From NCBI RefSeq assembly GCF_022539665.2, contig NC_081338.1, positions 372,001 to 436,000 of the forward strand: a stretch of 64,000 bases of DNA. Reading direction: 5' to 3'. The stretch comes from Daphnia carinata. Taxonomy: Eukaryota; Arthropoda; Branchiopoda; Diplostraca; Daphniidae. The notes under the pieces were generated by a model, which ran no database searches, was not told the DNA's origin, and saw only the letters and a program-made list of their open reading frames with translations. The stretch's first letter is position 1, and every line of letters starts with the position of its first letter. Below are positions 25,687 to 37,189 of the stretch, piece by piece. Made by a program: the position numbers and the translations under genes.

Positions 25687-26260
25687 TTTCTCTTTTTCTA
25701 TTTACAAAAACTGCCTCTCATATTATAACCTTTAAACTTTATTATTATTTACCTTGATCTCTCAACATTATCACTGATCACTCCATAGATCAAACTATAC
25801 GAAACAATAAGTCTATTGTTATTTTCTTTAGGGAACGGCATTTTGAAGCCAAATCTAGCGTCAGGACGCCACAAACAATAGCGGACGGTGGAAAGCTGTT
25901 ATTAAAACTTTTAGCTAAAGCTTTATTAAATTCAACAAAATTTAGTTCCTTTGTTATTGTTCTATTATTATAATTCATTATTATTGTTATACAAAGGAAC
26001 TAAATTTTGTTGAATTTGTAATAAAAGAATTAAAAATTTTAAAAATTTTATGTTAAAAACCGTCCGCCATTGTTTGTGGCGTCCTGACGCTAGATTTGAC
26101 TTGAAAATGCCGTTCCCTGAAGAAAATAACTATAGACTTGTTTCGTATAGTTTGATCTATGGAGTGATCAGTGATAATGTTGAGAAATCAAGGTATATAA
26201 TAATAAAGTTTAAAGGTTATAATATGAGAGGCAGTTTTTGTAAATGGAAAAAGAGAAAAC
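25687..26260. repeat. Internal fold-back in the Mutator-like element
   Basis: The arm 25687-25889 is repeated as an imperfect reverse complement at 26059-26260. In the spacer a second, nested 25-bp inverted pair lies at 25930-25954 and 25991-26015. The rightward arm is open as a 77-codon frame (26050-26283), but I recognise no domain in it. Confidence 0.85.
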
Positions 26261-26430
26261 AAGAACTTGAAAGTGTCGTCTAAACAAAATTAATAGGAAA
26301 TGAGAACCCAAAAAATCATGATTTCTAGCTTATTGACCAACATTCCAATTGAAAGTGTATCTACAGTTGACGATCTCAATAGCAATAAGGTTGGTGTTGA
26401 ACAGGAAGAATGTCTAGCAGCTAACACCTC

Positions 26431-28010
26431 CCACTTAACAGGTATGTGTTAATCTTTACGTTTAAGGAAGACAGGCCAGCTTATTCCATCTATTTTCAGG
26501 GAAAAGGCTGGATTTGTTTGATAGAACAATGAAAACCAAACTTAAAAGGAGTTAGAAAAATTGAAGAAGAAGAAATTAAAAAAGAAAAATAACAAGAAGT
26601 GGTCCTGAATTGCCCAACTTGCACAAGCCACCGAGGCAGCATCAGTGTCATCAACCTCTGATCCCACAGAGTTTGTCAAAACAGGTATTCCTGAACCAAG
26701 ACCAACAAGTACACCGCTAACACCAATTTTCAACAGTGAAGGCTGCCTAGTATTCAGCAAATTTGATTTAGGAGAACTATCTAATCCCTCACCCATTCTG
26801 AACAAGAACACTTTAGATTGAAAAGTAGCAACGATAAAAAAAAACTCAAAGCCAAAGTGAAAATCTTGGATGGCCAAGCTGAAGTTGGAATGTGAGAAGT
26901 ATTGAAGAGAAACAGGCATGAAAAGATGCTTTGCAAACAGCTGAAGGTTTTCAGGTAACCTTTCAATTTGACATACATATTTGTAAGATCTTAAATAATT
27001 TTAACCTTTCTGTATTGCAATAGGTAAAAAACAATGTGGAATGGCTTGCTAAATCTATTATGAAACAAGATGAAATCAAATCAGATAGTAAAAAGAAGTT
27101 GGCTGAACGCATCGAAGAATAGGAAAAGAGAAAGGAATAACAACAGAAAACGAGAAAAGCCAACATTAAGAAAAAGAAAACTGAGAAGAAAGAACATAAA
27201 CTGAATGAACGCCTCACACTTAACAGGTATGTGTTAACATTTACATTTAAGGAAGACCGGCCAGTTTATTCCATTGATTTTCAGGGGAAAAGCTGGAATT
27301 GTCTGATAAGACAACGAAAATCCAATTTAAACGGAAGTTAGAGGGAATGAAGAAGAAATTAAAAAGAAAAAGTAAGAAGAAGAGGTCCTGAATTGCCAAA
27401 CATGCTCGAGCCACCAAGGCAGTATCTGTGTCATCAACCTCTGGTCTTTCAGAGTTTGTTAAAACAGAAATTCCTCAACCAAGACTAGCAAGTACACTGG
27501 CAACACCAATTTTTAACAGTGAAGGCTGCCTAGTTTCCAGCAAATGTGATTTTGGAGAACTATCTAATTCCTCACCCATTCTGAAAAAGACCACTTTATA
27601 TCCAGAAGTGGCAACGATTAAAATGAAAGAAAATAAAACTTAAACCAAAAATGAATATCTTGGTAGGCCAAGCTGAAGCTGAGAATGCAGGAAGCATTGA
27701 AGAAAAACAGGCATGAAATGGTGCTCTGCAAATAGCTGAAGGTTTTCAGGTAAACTTTCAATTTGACAAAAATATTTGTAAGATCTTCAAAACTTTTAAC
27801 CTTTCTGTATTGCAATAGGTAAAAGACTATGTGGAATTGCTTGCCAAATCAATTAATTAACGAGATCAAATCAGAAAGTAACATAAATTGCGCTGAACGA
27901 ATCGAAGAAAAGGAAAAGAGAAAGGAATAACAACAGAAAAAGAGAAAAGCCAACATTAAGAAAAATAAAACTGAAAAGAAAGAACATAAAGTGAATAAAC
28001 TAAAGAAAAA
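26431..28010 (+). repeat. Two-copy 0.79-kb tandem duplication with coiled-coil exon remnants
   Basis: CACTTAACAGGTATGTGTTAA recurs with an offset of 786 bp (26431 and 27217), and the two units remain alignable to about 28,010. Each holds splice-like signals (CAGGTATGT, TTTTCAGG) and a Lys/Glu-rich peptide; in the second copy the 27428-27643 frame is open and starts MSSTSGLSEFVKTEIPQPRL, while the first copy is disrupted. Probably exons of an element-borne coiled-coil protein that were duplicated and are now decaying. Confidence 0.75.
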
Positions 28011-29091
28011 AGGCAAATTTACCGTATGAAAGACTGATACTGACTCATGGATGAGCTAAACTCTTGTTCTTTCATGTGCAGCCATGTCGTGATAGTTTTA
28101 TAGAAAAATACACTGGCATGCCTTCCATGATCGTGGAAAATTTGAAGAAAAAATATCTTAGATTCATTTAAAAAGGTTTAGTGTCTTCACTAATAACAGA
28201 CTCATTTTAAAAAAAAGTCCGTCATGGTAGAAAATTGATTTGTCATTATTAGTAGCTTTGTTAACGTAAAGTGTAAAGCTTCCTTATATCTCAATGTATT
28301 ATGTGATGTGTAATTAGGTAATCAATAGCTGCTTGAAAATGTGCAAAAGGTGAAAACAGGACACGAAGAACGAACAGAATTACTTATAGCAGTAGGTTAT
28401 GATTTTAATATATTTATTGGGCTCTTTGTAATTGTTAAAAGAATTGAAAATGTATAAGGAATAAATGGTATTAGAATCAATATTGAATTACATAATCTTT
28501 GTTTTGGTCCTTGCCTCAGACGATAATTTAAGTTTGTAATATTATTCCTATAAACATTATTTATCAAATGTTAATGATAATAAACTAGTCTTCGTGGTAA
28601 CATATATTTTTGTTCCCAGCAACCACAAAAGCCCCGCGGAACTCATTCAGTTTCCGTATTCCCAACGAATCAGTGGTCTTTACCTATGGCATAAGTATCG
28701 ACAAAAAGAAGCTATATGGGAGATGGACTGGGGGTTGGGGGAATAATGAAAGAGGGTGGACAGAACAAGGCTAAGTGCGAAAAACATTTATTTTTTGTAT
28801 TATATTTAAAAAAGCGATGGTAGTTCAATAAACAAAAATTGTGAAAAATGAACTTTATTAAACGGGATATTAGCAATATATAAATACTAATATAATTCGA
28901 AATTAGATTGCAACCGAATAAATAATCAAAGATTAACTAGCGTACAAACGCTAACATTGTTTGATCTCTGCAAACCTTAAAGAAAATCACGGTTTCAGCA
29001 ACCTTTGTACATTCCAAATTCCACGGAATAGGAGGTGGGAAATACAATTTTCGAAACAAACATAAAGTTTGTAAGAAAATGGAAATTGAGC
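28011..29091. other. Non-coding interior of the Mutator-like element
   Basis: AT-rich, with no recognisable transposase segment. This is where a DDE domain would be expected if the SWIM exon downstream were the tail of a classical Mutator transposase; none is visible in any frame. Confidence 0.5.
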
Positions 29092-29236
29092 GGAGAAAAA
29101 GGCCCAGTCCAATGGAGAAAAAGGCCCACTTTTGAATTTGGAAAAAAGTGGGCCTTTTTCGTATGGGCCTTTTTCGTCTGGGCCTTTTTCGCGGGCCTTT
29201 TTCGTCTGGGCCTTTTTCGTCTGGGCCTTTTTCTCC
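29092..29236. repeat. Fold-back minisatellite array, locus 2
   Basis: Two forward units GGAGAAAAAGGCCCA are followed by six inverted units (GGGCCTTTTTC) after a short spacer. It follows the same plan as the arrays at 0.6, 39.5 and 50.8 kb, but here every unit reads AAAGGCC instead of ATAGGAC, so copies within a locus resemble each other more than those of other loci. The apparent Phe/Trp-rich reading frame across it is an artefact of the repeat. Confidence 0.85.
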
Positions 29237-29259
29237 GACCTCCATTTGAAATTGACCAG

Positions 29260-31544
29260 GCATATGAAATTCAAATCACACAAAGCCGGTACGGTCTGGG
29301 CGAGTTTCATCTGCAGGCATTTCTTATGCCATCCTATTCATTGCAGCTTGGAATGAAAATGGAAAAACCAAGGAAAGCTGTTGACATCCTTAATGAAATT
29401 AGAAGCAAAAACCAGAACGCCGTAAGTAAAATGCTATTTGTATACAACAGTATTATTTATTAACTTAATTTTTAAAGGCAACTGCATTACCTGAAGAGCA
29501 GTCACAACCCAAGTCCTTACCATTAGCTATCTCATCCAGCATCTACGATCGCGCGGCGAAAATAATTGAAAAGAAGGATATAGAACTGATTCCTAGTCAG
29601 CGCGCATGGATTGTGAAAGGATCTAGCTCCACTAAGTTTTTGGTACGGCTGTTCAAAAACGGCAGGCAGTGTCTGGGTTGCAGTTGTCCCGCACCGACGA
29701 CGTGTACGCACATAATTGCGGCTGCGGAGTCAATCGGGTACAAAATTATTACCAGGAAAAACGGTAATGGTACTACGCTTCTACGTAATGTCATGAAGCC
29801 AGCTCATCTCCAAGGTGGAAAGAAAAAACCTAAGAGATTTGAGAAATGTCAAGAACGTTTGGCCGAAACACAAGTAACTTGTATAAATAACACTTATTGT
29901 TATTAGTTTATTTATGAACACAACATTTTTCAATTCACAGGCTGATGGAAGCAGTTTGCCATTTGTGCAGGATAGCATGCAGGTTGAGGATCGACAAATG
30001 CTAGAAAACGATCGCGAAAACAAGGTAATATATTAAAATTTGTCTAATGATGATAAAGAGTATAAATCCGATATTTCATAGCATCCTAACGATGACTTTT
30101 CGGCCGCTGTACGCGAAACATCTATTTTACACCAGACGAGAACTGAAAATAACGATAGTGCCACTTCGACGCCGTCTAAGCAGTACCATTCAACGCCATT
30201 AAATATAAAAGCAGCAAAAATAACTGAAAAGGATTCCTCAAACGTAATTTTGCTGACGCCATCTCCTATAAAGGTAATACAATTATTATCATTGCTTTCA
30301 ACTATAATATAATCTACGTTACTCTGATAGATTGTAAATGATCAAAATTCCATTAATGGACCTAGGCCGATTCTGAAGGAAGTCAAGTTTTGTTTAGCAT
30401 CATCAGAACCGTCATCATCAAACGTCATCGTTGCAAATTTCCGACCGCCGCTAAAGACACTGATTTTAGAAAACATGACTATTGAAAAACAGGTATGGTT
30501 TTTACATTCTCTTCCTAATTACTAGTTATAGATACCTTTTTTGTATAGGAACTCCCTGTTGAATCGGCAAAGCTCCAGGAAGGTTTAACAGCGATCTTAC
30601 CTAATTCACGAGAGCATACACCAACTGACGCTAAGGTATAACAAAATTACTTCCACGAAATCACGAAACCTAACTTAAGGAATATTTAATCACAGGCTGC
30701 TAATCGGGTAACTAAGCCAATTGATCCCCGAGAAAATATGCCCATCAATATTACTTACCTACGCCGTCTTGGGCCAACACAATGGCTTAGTGATCTGTAT
30801 ATTGAGGCGGCCCTCGTTTTGCTAAGGAAAATGAATCCGCAAATAGGTGGTCTGTTCAACCTGTATATTAATGGCTACTCACGAAAATTTCCGCAAACTG
30901 AGGGAAGCCGATGGATGCAGATCATACACAACGGAGAAGGACATTGGTTGCTTGCATCGCACGGGTTCTTTCCTTCTTCACCATCCAGGAACAGGACCCG
31001 AAATAAGGCCATGACACCGGAGCCTGTAACCATCTTCGACAGCTTGTATAGTGATGTAAATCAGCGTGTTTTAGCCTCAATTGCAAGCCTAGTGAAAACC
31101 AGTCAACCAACTTTTCAATATGTAATCTCCCCTTCTTGCGACCAAGAGAATAGCTGGGATTGCGGCATTTATGCTGTAGCAAATGCCACAAGCCTTATGC
31201 TGGACAAAAATCCCTCTGTCATTCATTATGACCGTCCTAATATGCGCGAGCATTTCATCAAATGTCTCGAAAAAGGCGAACTAGCAATGTTTCCTGTGAC
31301 ATCGCAAGAATCTCGTCAAAAGTCTAGCAATACTAATAAAGTGCAATCCGTAAAATTATATTGCGTATGCCGCCGCCCTGATAGACTTTACTCTGGAAAA
31401 CTTTTCAGAGACGAGTAGAAAATGATCCAGTGTGGTGCCAAATCTTGTAAAGAATGGTACCATAAAGAATGTCTACCAAAAGAAGAACATTCTGCATTTC
31501 ACAAATCTGCAAAAATTGATTGGAAATGCCCAAAATGCCTTTAA
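29260..31544 (+). CDS. SWIM zinc finger - Ulp1 (C48) protease - PHD finger protein of the Mutator-like element
   Basis: Seven exons: 29260-29421, 29478-29873, 29941-30024, 30082-30273, 30331-30492, 30549-30635, 30696-31544. Every intron is phase 0 with GT/AG borders, and the model is about 640 codons. Residues about 119-132 form a SWIM motif (CSCPAPTTCTH). A Ser/Thr/Pro-rich linker follows. The last exon encodes a Ulp1-like cysteine protease with His (EGHWLLAS), Asp (TIFDSLY) and Gln/Cys (SCDQENSWDCG) in the right order, a fold that cleaves SUMO- or ubiquitin-like conjugates. It ends in a PHD finger (YCVC...MIQC...WYHKEC...WKCPKC), a histone-tail reader, interrupted by an in-frame TAG at 31416-31418. 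The 5' limit is uncertain: exon 1 starts at an acceptor (GACCAG), or translation could begin at an internal Met. Function in the element is inferred; SWIM domains occur in Mutator transposases and Ulp1 genes in plant Kaonashi MULEs. Confidence 0.85.
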
Positions 31545-31866
31545 TTCGTTTATATATTTTACTTTCATTATACCAAGTGCTGACCCAGTTTAAAAATTAA
31601 CTTGTCATAAAAATTGCCTTTTACTGTTTGTATTTCAATAAAAAAATTGTTAACTCAGTCATACTTTTACTTTTTTATTTAATATTTGATAATGCCAATA
31701 CCGATATGAAAAGTATTGTAATGGGGTCGGGGTAGGCAATAGGTAGTGTAATGTAAGTCCGCAAAATATCAGTCCGCCGTTTACGCTACACGTTCCGCAA
31801 TTTTAAACGGTATATGTACAAAACGGTCCGCATTTTACCCCGAGGTCCGCGAATATTATTTCAAAT

Positions 31867-31948
31867 TTTTTTTGACAGTCCGCAGGTCAAAGTCCGCAGT
31901 TTATCCAGTCCGCAGTCCGCGGTCCGCGTCCGCATTTTACGCTGACCC
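31867..31948 (-). repeat. Right terminal inverted repeat of the Mutator-like element
   Basis: Reverse complement of the left end, identical over 82 bp and ending CGCTGACCC at the target duplication. Inward of it, from about 31,757, further GTCCGC motifs are scattered as subterminal repeats. Confidence 0.95.
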
Positions 31949-31958
31949 AAGCCAGAAG

Positions 31959-34900
31959 TTATACTAAATCCATCCCACTAGGACAACCAGGACGTGACTG
32001 ATATAGGCGCGAAAAAGATGTACAGTAGCCACCTTTGTTTTCTAGGAAATCGCTATATCTTATCTTGACGTCTTTAGTCCTACATTTGGCCAAATCTTGT
32101 GTTGCAAGTTTTGACATACGTGAAATTCAAACGTTGAGTAAATTGATACTGTAAATTTCAATGAAATGAGGGATTTAGGAAAACAAATTCTATTTAGCAT
32201 AAAAATGCTCAAAACAAGCATTACATATGATAGGACTTTTATCTCAAATAATGTATTTTCTTAAAAAATTTACAAATCATACTTAAGTTTGAAAATATAA
32301 AAAAAATTTAGCCTAATTGGTTTAGTTACTTTTGAAGGGTCGATGGCTAACTTAATTTCGACTTTTACTTTATGTTTTTAAAATTCTTTTTTTTTTGATC
32401 TGTTGTCGAAAACAACTTAATAATTTTTCTACGTTTCTATTGTATTGTTCGAAAATAATGATTTTTACAACTATAGAAGAGTCCAGTGGAAAGAACTTCC
32501 GAATGTGAGGCGGGAGACCCGAATACGATACCAGTCACTGCCAAATCTTTTAAAATTATATTATTACGCGGTCCAAAAGTGGTCAAGTTCACCGCCTAAA
32601 CTCGTTTGTAGCCGACTGGTAAAAGACGCACACGGGCTCCGTTTCTGTCAGTCATCTAGATGTACAGAACGTAGCCATAACACGTCATTTAGAATTTCGG
32701 TGCAGCTTATGTCCGTCCTAGTGGTCCAGCGAGGACCAAAAATGGTCGTCTAAGGGACAGCAGTGTGCTGTGTGGGTTTACCCGATATTCCTCGTGAATG
32801 AATTCTATGAAAGTTGACAGCACATCAAAGGTGTGATGCCCAAAAATGCGAAGTGTGGCAATGCACGCACTTTTTCTCATTAAGGATTGACTATCGTGCC
32901 AATAGATAGTTTCGCCAAGTTAGGATTTCCTTCTACAGGTCTACGCTTCTATAGTCGTGGCCGCATCAGTGCACTTTAACAGCGGATCCTTTAGCTGGAG
33001 TTTCATTGTGTAGTAATTATTTTCCAGCATATCCGTGAAGAATGTTCTGCCAAGCAATTTTAAGTGAAGACCCAAGGCTTGACATAAGGAGCTGAAATCC
33101 ATGCTTTTTCAACTATATGAAACGGGCGCACATCTACGATGAAGAAATTCTGTATAACGGAAAAAATAGTGAAAAAGTCAACAATTTTATTATGCGACGG
33201 TTTTTCCATCACATGAGTCGTGGGTCCGAAGGCGACAGCATTATTATCTTTCATATTTCATAGCCCGGTTCCTAAGTCCTGCTAGCAAGTATTCATGTCC
33301 CTTTTTTTCTCGCGAATGCTTCTCATTGTTACCCAATAGAGCTGAGCTAATTCCCATTACTTTTACACAATACTTTACCAACCAATTTCTTTTCGCATTG
33401 CATCTTGTGTTATTGTAAACTAAAAGTGGTTTTAGGGATCCATCTTTTTTAGTCTTCTGCTTATAACCTTTTTAGTTAAGTGTAAATTTTATGAAAATAC
33501 ATATACAATATCAAAATTATTGCATAATTACATCAAGTCGAACGTTCAAGATGCGAGGTAACGTAATAACGAACTAAATTTTACTAACAGTAGTACTGCG
33601 AATGAAGGATAAACAGCTTCTTCAGCGAAAACGTTTAGCCAAATTTATATGAATTCTCAATTCCTACGTTTGGTGACGCATAAATTCAATCGCAAAAATG
33701 ATGGCTGCCGATTAACGAGTTTTTTTATCGCCAATCCAACCAAGATGGAACTCATGATCGATGAAGACGTGATGATGAAGATGAAGACGGGATCGAATCT
33801 AACATTGTGTCTTAAAATTAATTTCTCCCGGACGTCCTAAACACTCGATATTTTTTTATATGCTTCATACTTTTTACGAGCTAGTACAATTTCTACTAGC
33901 AATCTTCGACTTCAGTACCAACACATTGATGCTTGGTACTGCTGTAATCTGGTTATTCTCGCGTAAGTTCTCAAGAAGGAGCCTCGCAATAGCTGGCTAC
34001 CATTCATGTATAGAGTGCTGATATTGTCACACTGGACTTAACTTTGTAATAATTTGTATTTGAACCTGAAGGGAAAAATACAATACGAAACAGAAATAAA
34101 GAATGACTATCGTTTTTACTTAACTTGAATAAAGGAACGTGAAGAGAACTGGAAGAATTCGAAAGAACTAGAAGAGGGCTAAAATTGTACGGGCTTTTAT
34201 ACCATCGTGATGGAAATACGCCCCATCTCTAGGGTTACATAAATTTTTAGAATAACTATCTTTTGCTAACTTATCAGCGTGTTACACCATCCTCATGAGA
34301 GGCTCGGAAAATCGGCCGATGGCAGGGCCGTCGTCCGTCGATTGTGAAGGGAGAAAATATCCAATGGGTTATGGATCGAAAAGGAAAGGACCAGAAAGGC
34401 TTTGGCGAAAAAGGGGATCAAGCCCGGCGATGAGCTACCACCAAAAAAAAACTGTTAAAAAACCAAGAACGTAGGCGTTCAAAATCACCATCCCGTATGG
34501 AAATCTACGAGAACTTGTTGAAGGCTCTTCCTTATAAAGAGAGCGACTAAAAACGACGTTGTTTTAATTTTACAGACATGCGGAATTAAAATTACTCTTG
34601 CCTTAAAAAAAATACTCTTGCCGGAGATGGAACATTACAAGGGACCACTTCCTCAATCGCTGGGATTTCCACCACGTATAGGTCATCACGTTATTTTTCT
34701 AATGCATTGTTCTCCTCTTGGGAAATCTTTGCATCAGAAGATCACGCTTGAGGTATCCATATTGAAAATTCATGAAGCCGGATTGAGGGTGATGGAGGGG
34801 TAATGGAATGTAGTCTTTGGTAATGTCTTTTATGGTAAGGCCATCTTCAGCAAATCCACACACTCCGCATCCCCAATGTTTCATTAGACGAAGTGTGTGG

Positions 34901-37189
34901 GCTGTCTCTAGGTGTCTGTTCCTACGTATAGCTCGGTGTTAGTTACCAGTGTCGTCCACTCATACCTAGGACACCCTGGGCAATGGATTTCAAAAAAGTA
35001 TTTTAAAATAATTTAGCCCTTTTCTATTCTGGAAGGAAGGAGTGAGTGAGATTAGGAGACCCCTTCGAACCATCCATTACAGAAGCAATGGTTTGAGGGT
35101 CTGACGGAGAGTAATGTAGGAAAGGAACTGCCAACTCAAATAAAGGAATTAAATTAAGACACCCTAGAAGCGCAGACTATAACCACGTACAAGATACATG
35201 TGAAGAAAATTCTATACTTATGAAATTGTATGGACGAGCTCCCGGGCAATAGCGGACGTATCCTGGCTAGAGGTAGGCGGGCGTCAAGATGGTAGGCAAG
35301 TGGCTAGACCGGACTGGGCTAGGTGATGAACACGAGCGATTGACAACTGGCAAGGCAGAGAAGAACGGGCACTGTGACAGGTGATGAGCATGGCAACGGC
35401 AGCGGTGAGTGAACGGCACGGGGAGGCAACAACGACAATTACAACAACGGCGATGGCGACAGAGACAGCTCAGGCAACAGATGACGGACACGGCAAAACG
35501 GTCGGGCACGGGCAGCAGGCGACGGGCATGGCAAACGACGGCAGCGATGGAAAGAAGTCAAGGCAATTACCAATAATGAGACGACGGCGGGAGGTTCGAT
35601 GAAAATTGTGTATGTATTTCCAGGTATAAAGCGACCTTCATGTACCGTTACATTAAAACACCGTTGATGAATTTTGTAGTTAAACCAAAACAGAATATTA
35701 CACGCTGGCATAGGTGTCGCCTCCGATCGTCATTCTTCTATCCGCGGGTTTTTCTCTTCCTCCTTCTCCTACGTCTGTTTATCTTAAATTGGCTGATGGT
35801 TTTGTTTGTTTCCACAAGGGTAAATTTTCTATGGTAATCGGCGTTGCCGATTTTTCTTTTCTCGGGGTTGTGTACGACTAAGGTTCTTGACCCTTTGGTT
35901 TCTAATACCTGGTTCCGCTTGTCAGCACTAGATCTCGTCTATAGAAATGCAAAAGCAGTCAGCAAATTTCAATCATATATCCCGGACTCATAAGATGCTC
36001 CGTCCTCTGCCATTGGTACTCTACGACCACTTGCATATAAGAAAGGGTTTTAAAAAATAATTTAAAAATAAAATTGGAAAATGCAACCCATTTAGGAAGA
36101 AAAAAATAAGGATTGAAAAAATAGACAAAAATAATCGAGAATATATAAAATAAAAAACAATTTTTAAAGGATTGGGCAAAAATATTCGAAAAATCTTAAT
36201 TACAATTTATTGCAAAACTTTATGATCATATTAATAAAAAATTTTAAAAATTATATTTTAAAAATTTTTATTTTTTAGACAATTAAAATACCGAAAAAAG
36301 GGAGTAGAATTAACTATAAATATTGGATTTTGTAAAGGACGGATGTATAATAATAAAAATAAATAAAAATATCCCAAATGAAAAAAAAAAAAATTTTCAA
36401 AAAATCTTGAAATCAAAAACAAATAGAAATATAGAACAAAATAAAAATATTTATTTTGGTAAAAGAACTAGATGATTTTTTTTAAAGCTGGTTAATTTTA
36501 CTTATTTTCTTGAATTTATTACGGAAAATGTATTGTGATAGTTCAATGGAGAATATGATACTTTGCCTCCCTCGATCCAATTTGTTCCAGTAAAATAATC
36601 TAACAGTGACATTTTGGATAGGGTTCGCTGTTGTGAATTTTTAATGCGATTCAGAATATGATTCGCAGAAACCATTATGCTGTTTGATTTGTCGGTTGGG
36701 GAATTTTGCTACGGTTCTATCGAATTGTGGTGCGTCTGTTGATATTGTCGCGGGGGAAAAGGCAGATGTTGTTATCTTATCTATGAGGCACTATATCCAC
36801 CGTCATAATTGCGTATGCTACGGCTAGAGCTTACAGCAGAAAGATGCTGTAACGCACGCAGATAAGTTAACGAAAATATTGTGCGAATGATAGCCCCAAA
36901 AATTCATGTAACGCTAGAGATGTGAATGAGAGCGTGATGAGGCGTACATTCTACGATGAAGTAGCAAATCTATCCGTTAGACGATTTCTTGACATCAATT
37001 GATGCCTAAATTGTATCTGGCTACCACGGACTCCATGGCCTTAAAATTTAGACGAGAAGTATAAATCAAAAAAAGTTTTGAGCAAATTTGCTTTTCTGAA
37101 TGGAAGTCTCGTCTATATGGTAACGAATTGAGTGAATATTGGCTTTTTAAAAACCAAATTAAAACAAAAATGGAGGTTGGATTATAAAA
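31959..37189. other. Repeat-poor intergenic interval
   Basis: No supported gene over about 5.2 kb. It contains a GGCAACGGC-type low-complexity block (35270-35600), an A/T-rich block (36050-36500) and a short GATGAAGA-type run near 33,760. Open frames at 32445-32753 and 33649-33840 are not recognisable. Confidence 0.4.
35270..35600. repeat. Degenerate GGCAACGGC-like low-complexity block
   Basis: Loosely repeated GGCAACGGC, GACGGGCA and ACAACAACG words give a local rise in G and C and long open frames in several phases. It looks like an old decayed minisatellite, not a gene. Confidence 0.45.

Larger units (their letters stand above)
25528..31948 (+). mobile_element. Mutator-like DNA transposon carrying a SWIM-Ulp1-PHD gene
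   Basis: A 6,421-bp element has terminal inverted repeats that are identical over 82 bp and is flanked by the perfect 10-bp direct repeat AAGCCAGAAG (25518-25527 and 31949-31958). Target duplications of 9-11 bp with long terminal repeats are the signature of Mutator-like elements. Inside, from left to right: a fold-back of about 200-bp arms (25687-26260), a two-copy 0.79-kb tandem repeat (26431-28010), a 0.9-kb stretch without genes, a fold-back array (29092-29236) and a seven-exon gene (29260-31544). No DDE transposase is visible, so the element is probably non-autonomous or its transposase is unrecognised. KDZ/Zisupton elements also carry Ulp1 or SWIM-like domains but make 8-bp duplications. 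The perfect ends imply recent insertion. Confidence 0.88.

Noticed and set aside
27428-27643. Stand-alone 71-codon gene
   Set aside because: It is one unit of a tandem duplication inside the transposon, flanked by splice-like signals; the sister unit is broken.
29035-29463. Frame with apparent Phe/Trp-rich membrane segments
   Set aside because: The hydrophobic stretch is produced by the inverted GGGCCTTTTTC units of a fold-back array; only the part after 29260 is exon.
25528-31948. KDZ/Zisupton or P-element (THAP) identity for the 6.4-kb transposon
   Set aside because: The target duplication is 10 bp, not 8 bp, and no KDZ or THAP domain could be seen. The Lys-rich coil resembles THAP-protein coils only in composition.
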